A stretch of 64,000 nucleotides of DNA. Origin: Streptococcus sp. 2342. GTDB lineage: Bacteria; Bacillota; Bacilli; Lactobacillales; Streptococcaceae. The stretch's first letter is position 1. Every line of letters starts with the position of its first letter. Below are positions 58,959 to 64,000 of this stretch, in pieces. Location: the NCBI RefSeq assembly GCF_013276795.1, contig NZ_VMLR01000001.1:13303-77302 (forward strand), given 5' to 3'. The notes under the pieces were generated by a model. The model was not told the origin of the DNA, made no database searches, and saw nothing but the letters and a program-made list of their open reading frames with translations. Both the position numbers and the translations under genes were made by a program.

Positions 58959-58998
58959 TCTCCAGTACGTCAGATTTCTCTTTTCTATATTTTCATTG

Positions 58999-59042
58999 TA
59001 TAATATGTTTACATTTACTTGCATACGACGAAATGTAAACAT
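58999..59042 (+). promoter_or_regulatory. Lipid-kinase promoter with inverted repeat on the start site
   Basis: TATAAT at 58999-59004 is followed at once by ATGTTTACATTT (59005-59016), a 14-base loop, and AAATGTAAACAT (59031-59042). The right half is itself part of the palindrome GAAATGT-AA-ACATTTC. This looks like a repressor operator; the regulator is unknown. Confidence 0.65.
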
Positions 59043-59071
59043 TTCTATTTAAAAATTAAGGAGTATTATCA

Positions 59072-59956
59072 ATGAAAAAAGCAATGTTAATTATCAACCC
59101 TACTTCTGGTGGCGAGAAGGCTTTGGATTACAAAGAAAAGTTGGAGAATAGGGCAAAAAAATACTTTGACCACGTGGAAACCAAAATTACCGAAAAAGCG
59201 CTGGATGCAACACATTTTGCTGAAGAAGCTTCTAGTGAGAAGTACGATGCAGTGGTTGTGTTTGGTGGAGATGGGACTGTCAACGAAGTCATTTCGGGTA
59301 TTGCTGAGAGAGACTACATTCCTAAGTTGGGTATTATCCCAGGCGGTACGGGTAACCTCATTACAAAACTATTGGAAATCAATCAAGACATCGATGGCGC
59401 GATAGATGAACTGGATTTCAACTTAACCAATAAGATTGATATCGGTAAAGCAAATGATAACTATTTTGGTTATATTTTTAGTATCGGTTCTCTGCCTGAG
59501 GCGATTCACAATGTTGAAATAGAGGATAAGACAAAATTCGGTATTTTAGCCTATGCTGTAAATACCATGAAGTCTGTTATGACGGATCAGGTCTTTAACA
59601 TTAAGGTTGAGACAGAAAATGGAAATTATATTGGTGAAGCTAGTCATGTTTTTGTTCTCTTGACAAATTACTTCGCCGATAAGAAAATCTTTGAAGAAAA
59701 CAAGGACGGCTATGCCAATATTTTGATTCTAAAAGATGCTTCTATATTCTCTAAATTATCCGTTATTCCTGATTTACTAAAAGGAGATGTTGTCGGCAAT
59801 GATAATATTGAGTATATCAGAGCGCGTAATATTAAGATCTCTTCAGATAGTGAATTGGAGTCAGATGTTGACGGCGATAAATCGGATAACCTACCTGTAG
59901 AAATCAAAGTCCTAGCTCAGCGAGTAGAAGTATTTTCAAAACCGAAAGAGGATTAG
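59072..59956 (+). CDS. Diacylglycerol kinase-family lipid kinase
   Basis: 294 residues, DAGK/YegS/DgkB family. The nucleotide-binding FGGDGTVNEVISGI (about 64-77) and GIIPGGTGNLITK (about 88) are clear. Such soluble kinases phosphorylate diacylglycerol or related lipids. C-terminal IKISSDSELESDVDGDK matches the family's DGD motif. AAGGAG precedes the ATG. Confidence 0.85.
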   Translation: MKKAMLIINPTSGGEKALDYKEKLENRAKKYFDHVETKITEKALDATHFAEEASSEKYDAVVVFGGDGTVNEVISGIAERDYIPKLGIIPGGTGNLITKLLEINQDIDGAIDELDFNLTNKIDIGKANDNYFGYIFSIGSLPEAIHNVEIEDKTKFGILAYAVNTMKSVMTDQVFNIKVETENGNYIGEASHVFVLLTNYFADKKIFEENKDGYANILILKDASIFSKLSVIPDLLKGDVVGNDNIEYIRARNIKISSDSELESDVDGDKSDNLPVEIKVLAQRVEVFSKPKED

Positions 59957-59965
59957 TATATAGAG

Positions 59966-59988
59966 AAAGCCTTTTTTAAGGCTTTTTG
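59966..59988 (+). terminator. Lipid-kinase terminator
   Basis: AAAGCC/GGCTTT stem with T run. Confidence 0.8.
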
Positions 59989-60027
59989 TATACTTTAAAA
60001 GATAGTTCCTTTAAGAACGGACATTCC

Positions 60028-60084
60028 TTGCAAATAATTTACAAAAATAGTATACTGGATTTATTAATTTTGAAAACGTTTGCG
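60028..60084 (+). promoter_or_regulatory. Neopullulanase promoter with downstream cre
   Basis: TTGCAA (60028-60033), 17-base spacer, TATACT (60051-60056). TTGAAAACGTTTGCG at 60070-60084 fits the CcpA consensus at 14 of 15 positions, just after the start site, where CcpA would block elongation. Confidence 0.75.
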
Positions 60085-60118
60085 TAAAATTTAAATTGGA
60101 ACTCAAGGAGACAAATTG

Positions 60119-61861
60119 ATGGAATTAAGTGCCATTTACCATAGGCCTGAGTCGGAGTTTGCCTATCTTTATAAGGATAAGAAGCTTCATATTCGGATTC
60201 GAACTAAGAAAGGGGATATTGAAAGCATCAACTTACATTATGGTGACCCTTTTATCTTTATGGAGGAGTTTTATCAGGATATAAAAGAAATGGCCAAGAT
60301 AACTTCTGATGCCATCTTTGATTATTGGCAGGTTGAAGTGTCCGTTGACTTTGCACGTATCCAGTATCTCTTTGAAGTCATGGATACAGAAGGTCAAAGT
60401 ATTTTGTATGGTGATAAAGCTTGTGTGGAAAATTCTCTAGAAAATCTTCATGCTATTGGGAATGGCTTTAAGTTGCCTTATATTCATGAGATTGATGCCT
60501 GTCAGGTTCCCGACTGGGTTTCAGACACGGTATGGTATCAGATATTTCCTGAGAGGTTTGCTAATGGAAATGCTCGATTAAACCCAGAAGGGGCTTTAGA
60601 CTGGCATTCATCTATCACACCTAAGAGTGATGATTTCTTTGGTGGTGATTTACAGGGGATTATTGACCATCTGGATTACTTGCAAGACTTGGGAATTACT
60701 GGACTTTATCTTTGTCCTATCTTTGAATCTACAAGCAATCACAAGTACAATACGACAGATTACTTTGAAATTGACCGTCATTTTGGGGACAAGGAGACCT
60801 TTCGGGAACTGGTCGAGCAAGCTCATCAGCGTGACATGAAAATCATGTTGGATGCGGTATTTAACCATATTGGTTCGCAATCGCCTCAATGGCAAGATGT
60901 TGTCGAAAACGGTGAGGAGTCTGCTTATAAAGATTGGTTCCATATTCAACAATTTCCAGTGAGGACTGAAAAGCTAGCCAATAAGAGAGATTTACCTTAT
61001 CATGCTTTTGGTTTCGAGGACTATATGCCTAAGCTAAATACAGCCAATCCAGAGGTCAAGGATTATCTTTTAAAGGTTGCGACTTATTGGATTGAAGAGT
61101 TTGATATTGATGCTTGGCGTTTGGATGTGGCTAATGAGATTGACCATCAGTTTTGGAAGGATTTTCGAAAAGCAGTTTTAGCTAAAAAACCTGATCTTTA
61201 TATTTTAGGAGAAGTCTGGCATAGGTCTCAGCCTTGGCTAAATGGAGATGAATTCCATGCTGTTATGAATTATCCTTTATCTGATAGCATCAAAGAGTAT
61301 TTCTTACGAGGAATTAAGAAGACAGACCAGTTTATCGGTGAAATCAATGGCCAATCTATGTATTACAAACAGCAGATTTCAGAGGTCATGTTTAATCTCT
61401 TGGATTCACATGATACAGAACGAATTTTGTGGACGGCCAATGAAGATGTTCAACTGGTCAAATCAGCCCTAGCCTTTCTCTTTTTACAAAAAGGAACACC
61501 GTGTATCTACTACGGAACCGAGCTTTCCTTGACTGGCGGTCCAGACCCAGATTGTCGTCGTTGTATGCCTTGGGAACGTGTCTCAAGTGACGATGATATG
61601 CTGAACTTCATGAAGAAGCTGATTAAGATTCGTAAACATGCGTCATCAATCATTTCGCATGGCAAGTATAGTCTCCAAGAAATCAAAGCTGATGTAGTAG
61701 CTTTGGAATGGAAATACGATGGACAAATTCTTAAAGCTATCTTTAACCAATCAACAGAAGATTGTATTGTAGAGAAAAAAGCAGTAGCACTAGCAAGCAA
61801 TTGCCAGGAATTAGAGAATCAGCTTGTCATCTCTCCAAAAGGATTTGTGATTTTTCATTAA
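60119..61861 (+). CDS. GH13 neopullulanase/maltodextrin-type alpha-glycosidase
   Basis: 580 residues from ATG 60119 (AAGGAG eight bases before; TTG 60116 rejected). An N-terminal CBM34-like domain (about 1-125) precedes the GH13 barrel: DAVFNH (about 244), nucleophile in DAWRLDVANE (about 335), acid/base in LGEVWH (about 364), and SHDTERI (about 437). No signal peptide, so it acts in the cytoplasm on imported maltodextrins, cyclodextrins or pullulan pieces. Confidence 0.88.
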   Translation: MELSAIYHRPESEFAYLYKDKKLHIRIRTKKGDIESINLHYGDPFIFMEEFYQDIKEMAKITSDAIFDYWQVEVSVDFARIQYLFEVMDTEGQSILYGDKACVENSLENLHAIGNGFKLPYIHEIDACQVPDWVSDTVWYQIFPERFANGNARLNPEGALDWHSSITPKSDDFFGGDLQGIIDHLDYLQDLGITGLYLCPIFESTSNHKYNTTDYFEIDRHFGDKETFRELVEQAHQRDMKIMLDAVFNHIGSQSPQWQDVVENGEESAYKDWFHIQQFPVRTEKLANKRDLPYHAFGFEDYMPKLNTANPEVKDYLLKVATYWIEEFDIDAWRLDVANEIDHQFWKDFRKAVLAKKPDLYILGEVWHRSQPWLNGDEFHAVMNYPLSDSIKEYFLRGIKKTDQFIGEINGQSMYYKQQISEVMFNLLDSHDTERILWTANEDVQLVKSALAFLFLQKGTPCIYYGTELSLTGGPDPDCRRCMPWERVSSDDDMLNFMKKLIKIRKHASSIISHGKYSLQEIKADVVALEWKYDGQILKAIFNQSTEDCIVEKKAVALASNCQELENQLVISPKGFVIFH

Positions 61862-61970
61862 AGAGCGACAGGAAAATTGTAGTATAGAGAAGATTTTACA
61901 AGCAGACTATTTGTCGTCTTGCTGCAATTGGTATATAATTTAACTTAAAGAAAATAGGAGGACTGACCGA

Positions 61971-62282
61971 ATGGAATTAAAAGATTTTACAGAAAAAGAA
62001 CAGGAAATGATTAAGAAGGGGCTTACGACGTCTAAGATTAGTGACAAGGAAACTGCTGAAAAGATTCTTGCGCTAGTACCACAAGACTTGATTAAGCGAA
62101 TCCCATTTTTCGTCAGAAAACATGCTACGACACGTACGATTAAACGCATTTCAATTGAACACCCTGAACTCTACGCTGCAGCTCAAACAAGTGGTGAAAT
62201 TCCAGAAAAAGAACGCGAAGAATTACGTCAGATTATCACGACTATCTTTGAACAAAAGATGAATAAGCATAGTATTAAGTAG
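61971..62282 (+). CDS. Small helical protein of unknown function
   Basis: 103 residues, mostly charged helices, no cysteine, no membrane segment. I do not recognise the family. A TATAAT at about 61934 and AGGAGGACTGACC before the ATG show it is a well-expressed gene. The next gene starts 3 bases after its stop, so both form one operon. Confidence 0.65.
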   Translation: MELKDFTEKEQEMIKKGLTTSKISDKETAEKILALVPQDLIKRIPFFVRKHATTRTIKRISIEHPELYAAAQTSGEIPEKEREELRQIITTIFEQKMNKHSIK

Positions 62283-62285
62283 AGA

Positions 62286-63014
62286 ATGAAAAAATATTTT
62301 ATTGGCGGTCTGGGAAGCAATATCTATCATAGCAAGGATTTTCTTCAAGAACTAGATTCGCAGGTTTATTTTCTAAGTCCATATGAAAAGCATCTTCGAG
62401 ATGAAACAGAATTGAAATTATGGTTTAAAAATGAGATTGTAGAAGGAGACTCTATCTGTCTGATAGGTCATTCTCTTGGAGGAGATTTGGCGCGTTATCT
62501 TGCATCGGAATTTTATGAAGTGACAAAACTGATTCTTTTGGATGGTGGCTATCTAGATTTAGATAAGATTTTACCTTTAGATGTGGAATTAGAGGAAACA
62601 AAAAACTATATTGAATCTCAAGTTGTTTCGGACTTAGATGTTCTTATTTCTAAAGAAAAATCTGAAGCAAAGCATTGGTCAGAAAATATGGAGGAAGCTG
62701 TAAGACAGTCCTATCACTGGAATTCTGAGTATAATAGATATGAGTTGGCTATAAATTATGAAAATATAGAAGCGATACTCCGCCTACGGAGGAAGATACA
62801 AGCTTTTAAGAGAGAAGTGGGAGATACCTTATTTATTAGTCCTCGCTATCCTAATGAAGCTACATGGAGAGAGGAAGCCCTAAAAGAATTGCCAGACTAT
62901 TTTGATACTATTCTTCTAGAGAACTTTGGCCATGAGCTTTATACTGAAGCACCTAGAGAAATTGCTAGTCTGATTAATGAGTGGTTCTCTTATTCTCACT
63001 GGGATATTGAATAA
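62286..63014 (+). CDS. Alpha/beta-hydrolase-like protein
   Basis: 242 residues. The nucleophile elbow GHSLGG (residues 59-64) follows a beta strand (DSICLI), and a late histidine in FGHELYTEAPREI (about 217) could complete a Ser-Asp-His triad. It has no signal peptide. Its activity, esterase or otherwise, is unknown. It starts 3 bases after the upstream gene without a strong ribosome site (AGTAGAG), so translation is probably coupled. Confidence 0.72.
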   Translation: MKKYFIGGLGSNIYHSKDFLQELDSQVYFLSPYEKHLRDETELKLWFKNEIVEGDSICLIGHSLGGDLARYLASEFYEVTKLILLDGGYLDLDKILPLDVELEETKNYIESQVVSDLDVLISKEKSEAKHWSENMEEAVRQSYHWNSEYNRYELAINYENIEAILRLRRKIQAFKREVGDTLFISPRYPNEATWREEALKELPDYFDTILLENFGHELYTEAPREIASLINEWFSYSHWDIE

Positions 63015-63086
63015 ATTATCATAATTAATATATAGTTGATTGGAATAAGATATGAACAAATTGATTAGGAATATCAAATTAATTTG

Positions 63087-63298
63087 GGCTCTTTGTCAAC
63101 TGTAGTGGTTGAAGAAAAGATAAGATCTAGAAAGGACACATTTCGTCCTTTCTTTTTTGATATTTGATTCTTTGATATCGAGTGGTTTTGTGATAAAAAG
63201 TAATGATTCCATATGATTTTTTCTATGGAACTTTTTCTACACAAAATAGACTCTATAATATCCATAGGGGATTTACCCACTACAAATATTATAGAGTC
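63087..63298. mobile_element. ISL3-type insertion sequence remnant (about 212 bp)
   Basis: The left end GGCTCTTTGTCAACTGTAGT is a typical ISL3-family terminal repeat. The right end (63277-63298) reads CCACTACA-N9-GAGTC, a diverged copy of its reverse complement. No transposase remains. Inside are a terminator and a perfect 13-base inverted repeat GACTCTATAATAT/ATATTATAGAGTC (63249-63261, 63286-63298). Confidence 0.6.
63131..63158 (+). terminator. Terminator inside the ISL3 remnant
   Basis: AAAGGAC/GTCCTTT stem with C and six T. It may now end the hydrolase transcript. Confidence 0.75.
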
Positions 63299-63353
63299 GC
63301 TTTTTCTATTCAGGGCGCTTAAAGGGCTATCATCGGACAAAAGAAAGAAGTCA

Positions 63354-63362
63354 TGATATAAT
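63354..63362 (+). promoter_or_regulatory. rbgA promoter (extended -10)
   Basis: TGATATAAT at 63354-63362, followed by a roughly 120-base leader. Confidence 0.5.
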
Positions 63363-63492
63363 ATAAGGTAGATTTCTATATCATAAAACAAAAAACTATT
63401 TGAATATCATTCATTTGAGAACTCTCTATGTTCAAACGATAGTAAAATAAAATAGGGTATCTAAACCCTTGCTACGAAAGGAAAAAAATTCA

Positions 63493-64000
63493 ATGGCTAC
63501 TATTCAATGGTTTCCTGGTCACATGTCTAAAGCACGTCGACAGGTTCAGGAAAATTTAAAATTTGTTGATTTTGTGACGATTTTGGTGGATGCTCGTTTA
63601 CCTCTATCTAGTCAAAATCCTATGTTGACCAAGATTGTTGGTGACAAACCAAAACTTTTGATTTTAAACAAGGCGGACTTGTCCGATCCAGCAATGACCA
63701 AGGAATGGTGTCAGTATTTTGAATCACAAGGAATTCAGACGCTGGCTATCAATTCCAAAGAACAAGTAACTGTAAAAGTTGTAACAGATGCGGCCAAGAA
63801 GCTTATGGCTGATAAGATTGCTCGCCAGAAAGAACGTGGGATTCAGATTGAAACCTTGCGTACCATGATTATTGGGATTCCAAACGCTGGTAAATCCACT
63901 CTTATGAACCGTTTAGCTGGTAAGAAAATTGCCGTTGTCGGTAACAAACCAGGTGTGACCAAGGGACAACAATGGCTTAAAACCAATAAAGACCTGGAAA
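63493..64000 (+). CDS. rbgA: Ribosome biogenesis GTPase RbgA/YlqF (partial)
   Basis: The frame opens at ATG 63493 (GAAAGGAAAA upstream) and runs off the right edge after 169 codons. It is a circularly permuted GTPase needed for late assembly of the 50S subunit. MATIQWFPGHMSKARR is the family N-terminus. G4 NKAD (about residue 59) comes before G1 GIPNAGKST (about 127) and G3 region PGVTKG, the permuted order. Confidence 0.93.
   Translation, partial: MATIQWFPGHMSKARRQVQENLKFVDFVTILVDARLPLSSQNPMLTKIVGDKPKLLILNKADLSDPAMTKEWCQYFESQGIQTLAINSKEQVTVKVVTDAAKKLMADKIARQKERGIQIETLRTMIIGIPNAGKSTLMNRLAGKKIAVVGNKPGVTKGQQWLKTNKDLE

Overview
The window is chromosomal DNA from a mitis-group Streptococcus (S. 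oralis / S. mitis / S. pneumoniae relatives). The evidence is low-GC DNA, extended -10 promoters (TGnTATAAT), a BOX repeat of the pneumococcus/mitis type, a YSIRK surface protein, spxR, class A sortase, and a gene order familiar from pneumococcus (ung, MutT, pyrC, MATE; lac next to nrdHEF and ptsHI). I saw no rRNA, tRNA, CRISPR array or intact transposase. No strain can be named from sequence alone.

Layout. 1-5.6 kb: end of sortase A, a formate/nitrite-type channel, O-acetylhomoserine sulfhydrylase, a coiled-coil DUF2130 protein, truB, udk. 5.7-13.7 kb: a tightly packed xseA-xseB-ispA-tlyA-argR-recN-phosphatase run, then lepA with its own strong promoter. 13.8-26.8 kb: a galactose/lactose island, reading gatABC-like PTS, lacX, lacABCD, lacTFEG, with the repressor lacR facing it. 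Sugar enters as a phosphorylated form, LacG splits lactose-6-P, and galactose-6-P is burned through the tagatose pathway (LacAB, LacC, LacD). LacR-type boxes sit at three promoters, cre-like sites at two, and a LacT antiterminator target precedes lacT. BOX repeats and a 124-bp tandem duplication lie between its genes.

26.9-30.7 kb (minus strand): class Ib ribonucleotide reductase nrdHEF with two NrdR boxes. 30.9-34.1 kb: ptsHI, a Cys-cluster protein and a DinB-like protein. 34.2-37.9 kb: dihydroxyacetone kinase, dhaQ-dhaS divergent from dhaKLM. A DhaS operator touches the -35, and a perfect cre lies on the start site. 38-40.3 kb: a decaying accessory patch with membrane proteins and the corpse of a small double-glycine bacteriocin-like peptide. 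40.3-45.2 kb: HAD phosphatase (frameshifted tail), ung, Nudix, pyrC, a small Cys protein and MATE.

45.5-49.5 kb: murA, GNAT, spxR, map. 50-53 kb: a large YSIRK surface protein that has a transmembrane segment and a 67-residue cytoplasmic tail in place of an LPXTG signal. 53.2-55.9 kb: ccdA-etrx thiol pair and rlmCD. 56.1-59 kb: an accessory module (unknown protein, ribbon-helix-helix regulator, ATP-grasp enzyme, ADP-ribosylglycohydrolase) with a shared operator. It is the best candidate here for an undescribed system. 59-64 kb: lipid kinase, CcpA-controlled neopullulanase-type glycosidase, small helical protein, alpha/beta hydrolase, an ISL3-type remnant, and the start of rbgA/ylqF.
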